In this document: one piece after another, positions 7,977-16,975 of the stretch | Position numbering within the stretch: the first letter of the stretch is position 1 | How the letters are laid out: each line of letters opens with the position of its first letter | Origin: CAZUAQ01 sp964618455 | GTDB taxonomy: Bacteria > Planctomycetota > Phycisphaerae > UBA1845 > PWPN01 | Reading direction: 5' to 3' | NCBI GenBank assembly: GCA_964618455.1 | Contig: CAZUAQ010000008.1 | Coordinates: 1 to 64,000 of the forward strand | DNA length: 64,000 nt | Program-made: the position numbers and the translations under genes | The notes under the pieces: model-generated | Told to the model about the DNA's origin: nothing | Databases searched by the model: none | The model's input: the letters and a program-made list of their open reading frames with translations, nothing else

Positions 7977-8292
7977 ACTCAACTCTCCTTCTCGGCCCCT
8001 CTCATTGGCCGATTGGCCTCAGGAACACATCCGAACCATGTATACATTCACGCCGTCGCATCCCCGCGGACACGCGCGCGTCACCCTCAAGAGCCTCAAC
8101 AGGCTGAGCGACGGGTGGGAGACATAAGGGTGCACGAGGACTCCACACACCCGACTCACCCGAGGCGAAGAAGCCGGGCATCCGCCGCTCAGCCAATCAT
8201 GAGCGCCGGTCCGGTGAGGCAGGTTTCGCTTGAAGACCCCTGAGGAAGGTGGGATAATCCAAACGTGGCCCCTTCACCGGTGGCTGCAGACC

Positions 8293-8332
8293 GGGGCGGT
8301 CAGGAGACTTTTGCGAGGACTCTGACCGCCCC
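8293..8332. other. GC-rich 11-bp inverted repeat (hairpin)
   Basis: GGGGCGGTCAG (8293-8303) is perfectly complementary to CTGACCGCCCC (8322-8332) across an 18-nt loop. The following TCTTGTT is only weakly U-rich, so terminator function is uncertain. It could equally be a regulatory or RNA structure. Confidence 0.5.
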
Positions 8333-8353
8333 TCTTGTTGACACAATTTCCAA

Positions 8354-8370
8354 TTGAGACTGGGTCTCAA
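8354..8370. promoter_or_regulatory. Palindromic operator, Fur-box-like (TTGAGAC-N3-GTCTCAA)
   Basis: A perfect 7-3-7 inverted repeat lies 10 bp after a TTGACA box and 10 bp before an AT-rich TAATATATAC stretch. TTGAGA/TCTCAA half-sites resemble metal-responsive Fur-family operators in several phyla. The identity of the regulator is inference. No iron gene lies next to it. Confidence 0.45.
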
Positions 8371-8589
8371 TCTCTCCGTGTAATATATACCACCGAATTC
8401 CAAATTGCAAGACTCGACTGCCGAGTTTTCGAATTGGCTTTCCGAGGCCGGACCGACGCCATGGGCGGAAGATGGATTCGAAACTTCATCAGTTGGAAGC
8501 GGATGGCCGGAGAGATCACCAAGCAGTTTCAGGGGGTGCCGGGGTTGGAGACCCTGCCCGTCTTCACCGGGTGGCGGATTCGAATGCCG

Positions 8590-8799
8590 TCACTTGTCGA
8601 TCAATTTCAGAACGAACATGGCCCCGAACACAATGACCAGTCCGATGATGATTTTGATGATCGGCAGGTCGATGAATATGGCGCAGGCATAGCAGGTGGC
8701 GAAGGTCAGCCCGGCCCAGAGAAAGCCGCTCCGCTCTTCCATTTCCGCTACACGAAACATGATGATGACCGACGCCCCGAGCACAATCCACCCCAGCAT
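8590..8799 (-). CDS. Small integral membrane protein
   Basis: This is a 69-residue protein starting at ATG 8799, six bases after AAAGGAG on its strand. Two or three hydrophobic segments span most of the length (residues 1-15, 24-42 and 45-66). They are separated by RVAEMEERSG and end in KLIDK. No family name is known to me, although short proteins of this type are frequent in planctomycete genomes. The strong ribosome-binding site and membrane pattern support a real gene. It is divergent from the potassium-channel gene, with about 275 bp between them. Confidence 0.65.
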   Translation of the reverse strand: MLGWIVLGASVIIMFRVAEMEERSGFLWAGLTFATCYACAIFIDLPIIKIIIGLVIVFGAMFVLKLIDK

Positions 8800-9075
8800 A
8801 TACGGTCTCCTTTGAGATGAGGATACGGGTTGCTTCACGCGGCAAAAGGTATACTCTGCCTTCTCGAGGGAGGCAAGATGGTAATGCGGAGATCTGCCTC
8901 GTTCGGGAGCAGGCTTCGTCCCGCTCTGCCTCGCATCTGGTCAATCGGTTTTACCGCATATCCATCTTCCGCACGTTTACGAGAGCGCTTGTCCGGCATC
9001 GATCTTGCTGGATTCCGACTGCGGATCTCGAGATCGCGCACGCGCGTACCTTTCGGCTGCGGAGCCCCGTCGGAC

Positions 9076-10131
9076 ATGAGCCAGTCCAGCAGGACCATCC
9101 TCAAGGGGACCGGTTTTTTCCTCTTCGTCTTCGTGGTGGCGGTCATCGGCTACATGGTCGGTGGCTGGTCGCCGCTCGAAGCGGTCTACATGGTCATCAT
9201 CACCATCTTCGGTGTGGGCTACGGTGAGGTCCGGCCCATGGAATCGCCGGGGATGCGCGTGTTCACCATCTTCGTCATCATCGCCGGCTGTTCGGCGTTG
9301 ATCTACATCCTTGGCGCCTTCCTGCAGATGCTCACCGAAGGCGAGATCAATCGGGCGTTAGGAGCGAGACGCATGACCCGCGGCATCGAAAAGCTGGAAA
9401 ACCACGTCATCATCTGCGGCTTCGGGCGCATCGGCGCGGTCATCGTCGAGCGGCTGAAGGGCACGGGACAGCCGTTCGTCATCATTGACCGGAACGAGGA
9501 GCGCCTCCACGAGGCTGAAGACAAGTACGGCGCTTTGATCCTGATCGGCGATGCCACGGAAGAGAACACGCTCATCGAAGCCGGCGTCGAACGCGCGCGT
9601 GTACTGGCAACCGTCCTGCCCAACGACGCCGCCAACGTGTTCATCACGCTGAGCGCCCGCAATCTGAATGCCGACCTGGAGATCATCGCCCGGGGCGAGG
9701 CGCCGAGCACGGAGGTCAAGCTGGTGCAGGCCGGCGCGAATCGCGTCGTGCTCCCGGCGGCGATCGGCGGCATGCGCATGGCCCAGATCATCACGCGTCC
9801 CGGCGCATCGCGGTACATCGAAGAACTTTCCGATGGCGTGGATCTCGGCGAGGAATTGACCAAGATTGGTGTCGAACTGTACGAGCTGGAGGTGCCGGCC
9901 CATTCCCACCTGGTCGGCAAGACACTGCAGGATGCCCGGATCGAGGGAAGCGAATCGCACATCGTCATCGCCATTCGCAGCAAGGACGGCGCGGTATTGA
10001 AAACACCGCCTTCCGACGCGCGTCTGAAGGAGGGGGACACGGTCATCGTGATGGCGGCGCCGGACAAGACGCTCGGATTCGCCCGCCAGGCTGACGGCAG
10101 CAAGATGGTCTTTCGCGGAATCTCATCCTGA
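9076..10131 (+). CDS. Potassium channel with RCK (TrkA-N/TrkA-C) domains
   Basis: This is a 351-residue protein from ATG 9076. Residues 10-90 form a two-helix ion-channel pore with the filter GVGYG near residue 47, as in Kch/MthK-type channels. A Rossmann-type RCK domain follows (ICGFGRIG near residue 113, then a FVIIDRN strand), and a TrkA-C domain covers about residues 265-340. The expected product is a ligand-gated K+ channel in the cytoplasmic membrane. Frame sequence upstream of 9076 shows no conserved character, so the shorter start is preferred. The Thr usually found before the filter is replaced by Phe (IFGVGYG), so ion selectivity should be checked. Confidence 0.88.
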   Translation: MSQSSRTILKGTGFFLFVFVVAVIGYMVGGWSPLEAVYMVIITIFGVGYGEVRPMESPGMRVFTIFVIIAGCSALIYILGAFLQMLTEGEINRALGARRMTRGIEKLENHVIICGFGRIGAVIVERLKGTGQPFVIIDRNEERLHEAEDKYGALILIGDATEENTLIEAGVERARVLATVLPNDAANVFITLSARNLNADLEIIARGEAPSTEVKLVQAGANRVVLPAAIGGMRMAQIITRPGASRYIEELSDGVDLGEELTKIGVELYELEVPAHSHLVGKTLQDARIEGSESHIVIAIRSKDGAVLKTPPSDARLKEGDTVIVMAAPDKTLGFARQADGSKMVFRGISS

Positions 10132-10155
10132 GCGAACACCGAGGTTCGATGTGTT

Positions 10156-10398
10156 TCAGGCAGGGTTGCTTCCGCGATTGCTGTAGGCGACCGGATCGTC
10201 CATGACCAACTTCGCCAGCGCGCGAAGCGCCTCCGCACCGTCGCGCTCGTAGGCGTCCCGTTCCGTCTCGTTCAGATCGAAGCTGACCTCGTACTCCAGT
10301 ATCCGGCCGCAAAGTACGGAGAGGTGCAGTTCGCCGCCAATTTCGCGGCGAAGCTGGATGCCGTACTCCTGGAAGATGATCTCCGGCTCAGGGCTCAT
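10156..10398 (-). CDS. Small conserved-looking hypothetical protein
   Basis: This is an 80-residue soluble protein starting at ATG 10398. It begins EPEIIFQEYGIQLRREIGG and ends with helical, acidic sequence (ALRALAKLVMDDP). It starts three bases after the stop of the VCBS-repeat lipoprotein gene and is very likely translated with it. No family is recognised. It lacks a signal peptide, so unlike its upstream partner it should be cytoplasmic. Confidence 0.6.
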   Translation of the reverse strand: MSPEPEIIFQEYGIQLRREIGGELHLSVLCGRILEYEVSFDLNETERDAYERDGAEALRALAKLVMDDPVAYSNRGSNPA

Positions 10399-10401
10399 GC
10401 G

Positions 10402-11664
10402 TCACTCCGGTCGTTGCGGGTTCTCATACCACACCACACCGAGATTGGCGGACTCTTCACACGTCAGCACGTCCAGGTCGCCATCCTCATCCAGGTCGAT
10501 CAACTCGACGCGGTCGAACTTCGCGCCCGCCGGTCCGCTGATGTCGCGTTCCCGCCAGAGGGCGTTCTCCGCGGACAGCAGAGCGGACATCACGTACACG
10601 CCGATGCGTCCATCGCCGGCGCGCTCGCTGGTGACGACGAGATCATTCGCTCCGTCGCCGTCGATGTCGCCAATGGCTACGCCCTTGCCGATGCCGGCTC
10701 GCTCGGGCAGGTCGATCACGTGCTCACGCCAGCGCAGGCCGGAGGCGTCCAGCCGCTGATACCAGATCAACTCGCGACCGAACGTCGCCACCGCCACGTC
10801 GCGCAGTCCATCCCCGTCGAGATCGCCGATGTCGAGGAACATGAACTCGCGGTCGAGCGAACCGAGGCGATGGGCGGTCCAGGGCAGCGTCCGGGCGAAG
10901 CCGGTTCCCGGATTCTCCAGCCAGTAGCAGCCGCGGCGGTCTCCCTTGCGATCGCTCAGCACGATGTCGTCATCGCCGTCGCCGTCCATGTCCTCGGCCC
11001 GCAGCGACATGACCCAGCCGACATCTTTCAATGGATGCCAGGACCACAGCGAGAGCGAGCTCGGGTTCGCCGGGGCCCGCAGCCACCCGACCTGGGCGCC
11101 ATCGTCCTTGGCCCCGACGACCAGATCGGTCGCCCCGTCACCGTCAATATCCATCGGCAAGCTGAACATCCAGCGAGCGGTGTTCTCCAGCTCGGGAATC
11201 GGCTCCGTCCGCCATGCCGACGCTACATCGATGCGTGCCGGATCCGCGGGGGCCCAATGCACGAAGACCGAGCGTGTACTGCCTTCGGTGCAACTGACGA
11301 TGTCCTTCGCCCCGTCGCCATCGAGATCGACCGGCACGGCATCCTCCGGCGACCCGACTCGGCCGACGGTCACCACCGGCCAGGGCCCGCGCACCGCCTC
11401 AACGCCGGGATGGAAGGCGACGCGGATGTGCCCGCTCTGCTCCCAGCCGGTCACCACGTCGAGGAGCCCGTCGCCGTTCATGTCGGCCACGCGCACACCG
11501 TCCGCGCCGCGCGCCGCATCGCTGCCGAAGGTGGTTCCGTCATCGATGACGTGCATGCGCCAGGGCGTTTCCAGAACGATCTCCTCGAGCGGCACACAGG
11601 AGGATCCCAAGCTCAAGCTCGTGACCAAAATGCATGGGAGAATTGTATTTCCTGAGAAGCGCAT
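10402..11664 (-). CDS. FG-GAP/VCBS-repeat secreted protein (probable lipoprotein)
   Basis: This is a 420-residue protein. I start it at ATG 11664 (MRFSGN); the longer frame to 11697 would overlap the upstream gene. The hydrophobic N-terminus ends in SLGSSC, a plausible though not ideal lipobox. Seven calcium-binding loops of the form DxDGDGxxD recur at about 55-residue spacing (for example DMNGDGLLD, DLDGDGAKD, DIDGDGATD, DMDGDGDDD). That is the pattern of an integrin-like seven-bladed propeller. The protein should be surface-located and calcium-bound. Its ligand is unknown. Confidence 0.85.
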   Translation of the reverse strand: MRFSGNTILPCILVTSLSLGSSCVPLEEIVLETPWRMHVIDDGTTFGSDAARGADGVRVADMNGDGLLDVVTGWEQSGHIRVAFHPGVEAVRGPWPVVTVGRVGSPEDAVPVDLDGDGAKDIVSCTEGSTRSVFVHWAPADPARIDVASAWRTEPIPELENTARWMFSLPMDIDGDGATDLVVGAKDDGAQVGWLRAPANPSSLSLWSWHPLKDVGWVMSLRAEDMDGDGDDDIVLSDRKGDRRGCYWLENPGTGFARTLPWTAHRLGSLDREFMFLDIGDLDGDGLRDVAVATFGRELIWYQRLDASGLRWREHVIDLPERAGIGKGVAIGDIDGDGANDLVVTSERAGDGRIGVYVMSALLSAENALWRERDISGPAGAKFDRVELIDLDEDGDLDVLTCEESANLGVVWYENPQRPE

Positions 11665-11693
11665 TGCGTTTCCCTTCGGTATTTCACCGAGAA

Positions 11694-12464
11694 TCATGTG
11701 TCAACCGGCGTCAAGCCCCAAGCTACCACGTCGAGTCGCTTCGCGAAATGAAGCAGAGGTTGAGTGTCGGGAAGTGTGATCCCCAGCGGACGCGTCATGG
11801 TGTTGACGTGGATTTCCGCTTCCGCGCGATCGAGCGGCCACGGGGCGTGATGGATTTCCGCGCGGAGAATGCGTTCACGTCGTCCGGCGGTGTACAGGCA
11901 GTAGCGTTCGGTCAGCCAGCGGGCGTGGTCATTGCCTGCTGACGTCCCGGCGGTGTTCGCTTCGCCGTCGCGAAGGGGGCGGTAACTTCCATCGAAGATG
12001 GCGTCACCATCGGTCGCGAATCGCCGCGCGCTGCGGTAATGCACGTCGCCCTCTTCCCGTGTCGCTTTCATCCGCGCCCAGAAGTACGGCAGCTTGTAAA
12101 CCGTTCGCGCGGTCAGCACCGCCGGCAGGTGCGCGGCATCGAGGCTGAAAAAGTAGACGCCCGGCTTGTTCTGCGCGCGGACATAGGTGCGCACGTTGAT
12201 TTCGGGAAACGCCGACAGCCCCGGCAGGGCGGGCAGGCCGCGCGGGCGGATGCCGCTCATGGTGAAGGGGACGACGCCGATCCATGCCTGCCCGTCGAAG
12301 GTATCGATGTTCAATCCGGGTGGGATCAACGGACGCATGGCGGCCGTGTCGATCGGCCAGTGAGCGAAGAGCAGGTCGTGCCATACCATCGCCATCCGCC
12401 ACGGACCCGGCGGCACCGGCCAAGGACGATGATCGTGTTGAGTCAATATATTCGGAATATCCAT
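11694..12464 (-). CDS. DUF2071 (YqjF-like) family protein
   Basis: This is a 256-residue protein from ATG 12464 (MDIPNI). Recognisable DUF2071 features include WHDLLFAHWP near the start, then LIPPGLNIDTFDG, AWIGVVPF, and FPEINVRTYVR, and later GVYFFSLDA. The family is distantly related to acetoacetate decarboxylase-like folds, but its reaction is not established. Upstream frame sequence as far as 12551 overlaps the terminator of the next gene and was excluded. The gene precedes the VCBS lipoprotein gene by 29 bp and may share its transcript. Confidence 0.85.
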   Translation of the reverse strand: MDIPNILTQHDHRPWPVPPGPWRMAMVWHDLLFAHWPIDTAAMRPLIPPGLNIDTFDGQAWIGVVPFTMSGIRPRGLPALPGLSAFPEINVRTYVRAQNKPGVYFFSLDAAHLPAVLTARTVYKLPYFWARMKATREEGDVHYRSARRFATDGDAIFDGSYRPLRDGEANTAGTSAGNDHARWLTERYCLYTAGRRERILRAEIHHAPWPLDRAEAEIHVNTMTRPLGITLPDTQPLLHFAKRLDVVAWGLTPVDT

Positions 12465-12534
12465 GCCGTCCCTCGATTCAGCACGCTTAAGGAAGTGTAG
12501 CGACATCGGCGTCGAGGGAAGAAGGGAGGCTTTC

Positions 12535-12579
12535 AAAAAAAGTGAGGTCATGCCGGAGCGGGGACTCCGGCACGACCTC
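12535..12579 (-). terminator. Strong Rho-independent terminator after the VWA gene
   Basis: GAGGTCATGCCGGAG (12544-12558) pairs with CTCCGGCACGACCTC (12565-12579): a 15-bp stem with one G-U wobble and a 6-nt loop. On the minus strand the stem is followed by AC and seven T residues. This is the best intrinsic terminator in the window and ends the VWA gene transcript. Confidence 0.9.
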
Positions 12580-12608
12580 GGGATGAAGATGCTGTATGAG
12601 TCTTGGGA

Positions 12609-14849
12609 CTACTCGATCAGGACGACCGGGCGCTTGGTGCCCAACTCGCCGAAGATGGCCTTGAGCTGCGTTTCGTACTCATCGATCGAGCCTTCCGCAT
12701 GGAACCACTCGCCGTTGCCGATGGCCGCGATCTTCTCCATCAGGTCCTTGTCGGCATTCGCGCCCACGCTGACGGTATGGATGATGATCGGGCTGTCGTA
12801 CTTCGGGTCGGTGTTTTCCGCCGCTTCCGTGGCGGCCTTGAGGGCATCCTCGGCAGGCGACAATGAAGATCCGGACCGCTCTTCATTGGCGATGCCGTCC
12901 GTCAGCAGAATCATGACCTTCTTGGCGTTGGAGCGGGCGTTGGCACTCTTGAAAAGCGTCTCGCGGCCCGTTTCGATGCCATCCGCCACGTTCGTCGTCA
13001 TCGTCCAGATGCCCGGATACAATCCTTCGATGTTCGCCTTGAGGGCGTCCAGGTCCGCGGTCAGCCAGGACATATCGTCCGGCTTGTCCGCCGGGCCATA
13101 GGCCACTTCGGCGTAGCTGCTCAGGGCGACGTAGTCCTGCGTATTCAATTCATCGATGATGTCAAGCAGGTACTTGCTTGCTTCGGCGACCGCGCCCATC
13201 GGCTGCGCCGGGGCGCCTCCGAATCCTTCCGACTTGTGCTGCTTGACGCGATCCTGCAGGAAATCCACCCAGGTCTTGAGACCGTACCGGTAGCGCAGGT
13301 CCCCGTCGCCATACAGGTTCTTGCCCGGGTTGTACCGCCGCATGCTGGCGGTGTAATCGCGCCCCGACACATAGCGGAGGTAGGAGTCCCAGTCGCCGCC
13401 GACCTTTTTGCTGAGCGTTTCGGGATTCACGTCCTGATCGGGATAGGGCACCAGCTCGCCCACCTCGCCGGAATCGATGTTCAGGTCGCCGTCCACGTCG
13501 TCCCAGAAATCGATGCCGAGTGCCAGCTTCAAGCGCTCTTCATACTCGTCCCAGCTTTCGGAGCTTCCATCGGGGGCGTTGATCACCTCCGCCTGCTCCG
13601 TGGTGTACGGATCGTAACCGCGGCTCACGAGCGCCTCGCTGATCTGGTCGGCGGTCAGTGACCAGGATTCATTCTTCGCGAGGCGAACGAGGCCGGGATC
13701 GTTGGCAAAGTCCCAGGAATTGTCCGTTACTTCCGTTCCCCATTCGGCCATGTTGCCGAGGGTCACCTTCCCGTCCAGGTTGTACTCGACGGAGGTGTCG
13801 TACGACTTGCCTGCCTTGGTTCCGGTGATGAGGGTCATGCCCGATACGTCGCTGCTCTTGAGTGTGAACGAGAAGCTGTGCGTTTCCACAACGCCGTTCT
13901 CACCGAGGCCGTCGCCGGCGGCATCGAACTTCACGCCGTAGAGGCCGGTGGTCGGATCGACGCCCACGACCGGAGTCGTGTAGCCCGCGGTTTCCGTCAT
14001 GGCGACCGGCGTGACGCCGACGGGCAGGCCGAAGGTGGCATGGCTCAGGGCACTCGTGTTCTCGCTGTCGTCACTGGTGAGGTCGACGGTGATGGTGGTG
14101 CTGCCGTCGCCGTTGTCGACGATTTCGATCTGAGAAAGGAATCCCAGGCTGTCCACCTGCGGGGCGAGGGCATTCTCCTGATCGTACAGGTAGTCGTAGA
14201 TCGGCTTGTTTCCGACCTCGTCCAGGTTCGGATTCTTGAAGGAGCGGAGCGAGCTGTCGTAGTTCAGCGACTTGGAGAGGTCCAGGACGAAAACCATATC
14301 GCGCGGCGTCAATACCGCCGTCGCCTGGGCGGAGATGTTCGCCTGGCTCTTACCGAAGATGTTGGCGAAGAAGAGCGGCACGGGGCCGTTGACGGAGTCT
14401 TCAGTCCGTCGAGCATCGACGCGGACGGCGTTGATCAGCGCCGGATTCGTTTCGGTCCAGTCGATGGACCACGTGCCGTCATTTTCCATCGTGGCGGCGC
14501 CGAAGGTCACATCGCCCTCGTACTTTCCGGATTGCCCCTTGGCGGTTTCCAGCGTGATCGCTTCACCAAGGACGGCATTGTAGCCGGCGAAGGACTGGGC
14601 GGTGCTGATCGCCGCCGTACGCGGATCCCCTGAACTCCAGTCCGAAAGCGAAGCGGCGGCGGCCAGTGCGGCGGCATCCGCCGTGCGCTGGAGCTGGGCT
14701 TTCGTGTTGTACATGTAACCCGTATCCACGGCCAATGCGGCAAACCCCGCCAGCACGGAACAACTCACCGCCACCTGCGCGATAACCGTACCGCGACGTT
14801 TCCGCCACGATCCCCGACGATTCGCGTTGCGTTTGATTTGCTTCTTCAT
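12609..14849 (-). CDS. TadG-like protein with von Willebrand A domain
   Basis: This is a 746-residue protein from ATG 14849 behind GGAGAG. The N-terminus is a basic leader plus a hydrophobic helix of the TadE/TadG type (GTVIAQVAVSCSVLAGFAAL) followed by VDTGYMYNTKAQLQ.TADAAALAAA. A MIDAS motif DLSKS lies near residue 190 and a second acidic VWA motif (LLTDG) near residue 650. About 400 residues, including acidic Ca-loop-like DDVDGDLNIDSGE, are inserted between the parts of the VWA fold. TadG proteins belong to Flp/Tad pilus systems, but no other tad gene is in this window. It is probably envelope-anchored and involved in adhesion. Confidence 0.85.
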   Translation of the reverse strand: MKKQIKRNANRRGSWRKRRGTVIAQVAVSCSVLAGFAALAVDTGYMYNTKAQLQRTADAAALAAAASLSDWSSGDPRTAAISTAQSFAGYNAVLGEAITLETAKGQSGKYEGDVTFGAATMENDGTWSIDWTETNPALINAVRVDARRTEDSVNGPVPLFFANIFGKSQANISAQATAVLTPRDMVFVLDLSKSLNYDSSLRSFKNPNLDEVGNKPIYDYLYDQENALAPQVDSLGFLSQIEIVDNGDGSTTITVDLTSDDSENTSALSHATFGLPVGVTPVAMTETAGYTTPVVGVDPTTGLYGVKFDAAGDGLGENGVVETHSFSFTLKSSDVSGMTLITGTKAGKSYDTSVEYNLDGKVTLGNMAEWGTEVTDNSWDFANDPGLVRLAKNESWSLTADQISEALVSRGYDPYTTEQAEVINAPDGSSESWDEYEERLKLALGIDFWDDVDGDLNIDSGEVGELVPYPDQDVNPETLSKKVGGDWDSYLRYVSGRDYTASMRRYNPGKNLYGDGDLRYRYGLKTWVDFLQDRVKQHKSEGFGGAPAQPMGAVAEASKYLLDIIDELNTQDYVALSSYAEVAYGPADKPDDMSWLTADLDALKANIEGLYPGIWTMTTNVADGIETGRETLFKSANARSNAKKVMILLTDGIANEERSGSSLSPAEDALKAATEAAENTDPKYDSPIIIHTVSVGANADKDLMEKIAAIGNGEWFHAEGSIDEYETQLKAIFGELGTKRPVVLIE

Positions 14850-15281
14850 CCGGTCTCTCCGCTTGTATTGACTTCCCGCCATCCTTCACGCTTCCGAGAG
14901 CGAAGGATCGAATCGATCTCCGGCCTCGCATCGGTCCCGTGCCGACGCGGAAGCTGTCGTTGGTTCAGGGAAAACAGCGTGGATTAGAGACGACGTTCCA
15001 CACCCCGATCTGGCCCCCGTTCATGACCCTACCACATCCCCCGTGGTTCCCCTGGTCATGTAGGAAATCCTTCCCCGGTGCCCCGCGGAAGTAAAGCAGG
15101 GTTCAGCAAATTCCTGAAAAAGTGGGGCGACGACGGATTCGGCGCGAATCCGATAAGAACACATCCCGTGTCGCCGAATTCGCAGTGACCGAGAATTCAC
15201 GTGCAGGCGACAAGGGTACCGAGATCACTCTCGCGTTATGGGGCATTCAAAAAAACAATGGTGAACAGGAGCGGCGGTGCG
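14850..15281. other. Intergenic region, upstream of VWA gene
   Basis: This region of 432 bp lies between the VWA gene start and the stop of the CAP lipoprotein gene, both on the minus strand. A run of seven A residues near 15250 would be a T-run on the minus strand past the CAP gene, but no clear stem precedes it. No coding frame or strong promoter was identified. Confidence 0.4.
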
Positions 15282-15878
15282 CTATTCGACGTGATACGCG
15301 AAGAGCTGTCCCCAGAAGATGCGGCCGGAGGGGGCAGTGTACTTGGCCATGCCGACGTAAACGTATTCAGGCTCGAGCATGTTGGCGTTGTGCGACGGGC
15401 TCTCTTCCCAGGCGGTCATGACGCGCAAAACGTCGGATTGTCCGGCGGCAAGATTCTCACCGACGAAGCGATGGCAGAAGCCGTTGTCCATGGCACGGTC
15501 CGAAGGGCGCAGGCCTTCCGGATTGACGTGGTCGAAGTAGTCGCGATCGAACAGGTCGATGCAGTGTTGTTCGATCGTGGACTCGAGCACGCGCGAGTAC
15601 TGAAGCGGGGCGAGCCCGTTCTGCACGCGGTAGAGGTTCAAGGCGTCGAACATTGTCTGCTGTTCGAGCGTGGAAGGCCGATCGGAGCCGATGCAGGGCA
15701 CCGGGGTCTCGGCATCGTCATCGGCGAGTACGGTCAGGCCGTCGACCAGTGAGCCACTGGAGAGGCTCGAGCCATCCTCGACGACCGGTAACGGAAAAGT
15801 CGCACCCGATCCGCAGCCGGCCAACAGCAGGGCCGGAATCATGAGATACCGATAGAAATGCCTCAAACGTTCGTACAT
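15282..15878 (-). CDS. CAP (SCP-like) domain lipoprotein
   Basis: This is a 198-residue protein from ATG 15878. The N-terminus ends in a lipobox LLAGC, so a lipid-anchored protein is expected. Residues 70-198 form a CAP domain, with LNLYRVQNGL near its start, then FVGENLAAG, and the HN-containing segment SPSHNANMLEPEYVYVGMA that matches the family GHxxNML block. CAP proteins in bacteria occur as secreted lipid-binding or protease-like proteins. The biochemical role is not determined in most cases. It stands alone between the SNase-like gene (divergent) and the VWA gene. Confidence 0.88.
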   Translation of the reverse strand: MYERLRHFYRYLMIPALLLAGCGSGATFPLPVVEDGSSLSSGSLVDGLTVLADDDAETPVPCIGSDRPSTLEQQTMFDALNLYRVQNGLAPLQYSRVLESTIEQHCIDLFDRDYFDHVNPEGLRPSDRAMDNGFCHRFVGENLAAGQSDVLRVMTAWEESPSHNANMLEPEYVYVGMAKYTAPSGRIFWGQLFAYHVE

Positions 15879-16115
15879 CAGATCAAAATCCCCCCGGAAA
15901 ATGAATCTTCAATCCATGTTACCCGGTCCGGGGCATGAAGTCATCGTCTGATATCACAATCTTTCATTTTTTCTCAAGCTGCGGGAAAAGAGTTCCCGAC
16001 GAGCTACAGGCGGCTCAAAGCGCGAATTGGGCCGCCCCACAAATGCGTTTGCGGCACATCATGCTGGTTCACGCAGGGACAAGCGGCGCCCTCAGTTCAA
16101 GGAAGGACATTCAGG

Positions 16116-16931
16116 ATGCGATGGTCAGGATTCGGGATGGCGGTCGGGGTCGTGGTGGCGGTATCCGGTTGCGCGCATGGGCCGGCGCGTGTCGAGAGCA
16201 GGCCCGCGCGCATGGCGAGCAAGCCGGCGCGTGTGCAGAAGCAAGTGCGACAAGACCATGAGCCGCTCGATCGACCGCGGGGCCTCACGCGGATTCATGC
16301 CGATGGATCGATTGAACTGGCCGGGGGACATCGGGTGAGGCTGGCGGGGATTCGCATGCGCCCGGTGGCGGAGACCGGCGAGCCCGACGCGCTGGGGCAG
16401 GTGCTTCGGATGGTCGGCTCGCAAGTGGAGCTCGAGCACACGCGAAAGGCGTCGGGCGTCGCGGCGTACTACAAGCGCCTGCGCGTGAACTTCTGCAAAG
16501 AGAACGAGGGCGCGGTGAACCTTTCGTCATGGTTTCGCGCGACGCCGCGGTACGAGCGTGGCCTGTTGAACGAGACGCTCATTCATATGGGCCTTGCCCG
16601 GTACGATTCGTCGATCAGCGGTCTCACGGTGCGCGAGGCGCAGCGCTGCGCCTATGCGCAGAAGAAGTACGACACGACGCTGGCACGGCTCGGGCAGGAT
16701 CTCCGCAAGAACCGCGCGCCCGAGACACGCGACTATTGGAAGAACCACTACCGGCCGCTGTCGCGCCAGGGCGATCGCCTGACGGGCATGCTGTCGCCTT
16801 TGTACCAGGTGCGCATCGCGCCGGGCGACCTGGACCGGTTGCTCGTCACTTCGGAACGGCAGGCCTCTCCCCACGCACCGGCGGTCCCGAAGGCGCACCG
16901 CTACGACAAGGCAACCCATCGTGTTTACTGA
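16116..16931 (+). CDS. Lipoprotein with SNase-like (OB-fold) domain, probably non-catalytic
   Basis: This is a 271-residue protein from ATG 16116 with AAGGA upstream. A lipobox VSGC lies near residue 19 and an Arg/Ala-rich linker follows. The segment HRVRLAGIRMRPVAE with the following GQVLRMVGSQVELE matches the start of the staphylococcal nuclease OB-fold. In active nucleases the corresponding position reads VRLxGIDxPE; here the Asp is Arg, so the metal site looks lost. A second half with LLNETLIHMGLARYD resembles the SNase C-terminal region. I infer a surface SNase-like binding protein rather than an active nuclease. Confidence 0.6.
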   Translation: MRWSGFGMAVGVVVAVSGCAHGPARVESRPARMASKPARVQKQVRQDHEPLDRPRGLTRIHADGSIELAGGHRVRLAGIRMRPVAETGEPDALGQVLRMVGSQVELEHTRKASGVAAYYKRLRVNFCKENEGAVNLSSWFRATPRYERGLLNETLIHMGLARYDSSISGLTVREAQRCAYAQKKYDTTLARLGQDLRKNRAPETRDYWKNHYRPLSRQGDRLTGMLSPLYQVRIAPGDLDRLLVTSERQASPHAPAVPKAHRYDKATHRVY

Positions 16932-16975
16932 TACTTCCAGGAAAAGAACTCTCCGCGAGTGAAGCCGTCGATGAT

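Larger units (their letters stand above)
7983..8589. other. Long intergenic region with promoter-like and palindromic elements, no gene
   Basis: This region separates the PEP-CTERM gene from the small membrane protein gene. No supported coding frame is visible. It holds a GC-rich hairpin at 8293-8332, a TTGACA box at 8338-8343, a 17-bp palindrome at 8354-8370 and an AT-rich TAATATATAC stretch at 8381-8390. Together these look like a rightward promoter and operator, but no gene starts to the right on the plus strand. Confidence 0.4.

Noticed and set aside
8335..8820. Plus-strand frame downstream of the palindromic promoter
   Set aside because: Its second half is antisense to the small membrane protein, and the first part has no recognisable protein character or ribosome-binding site.
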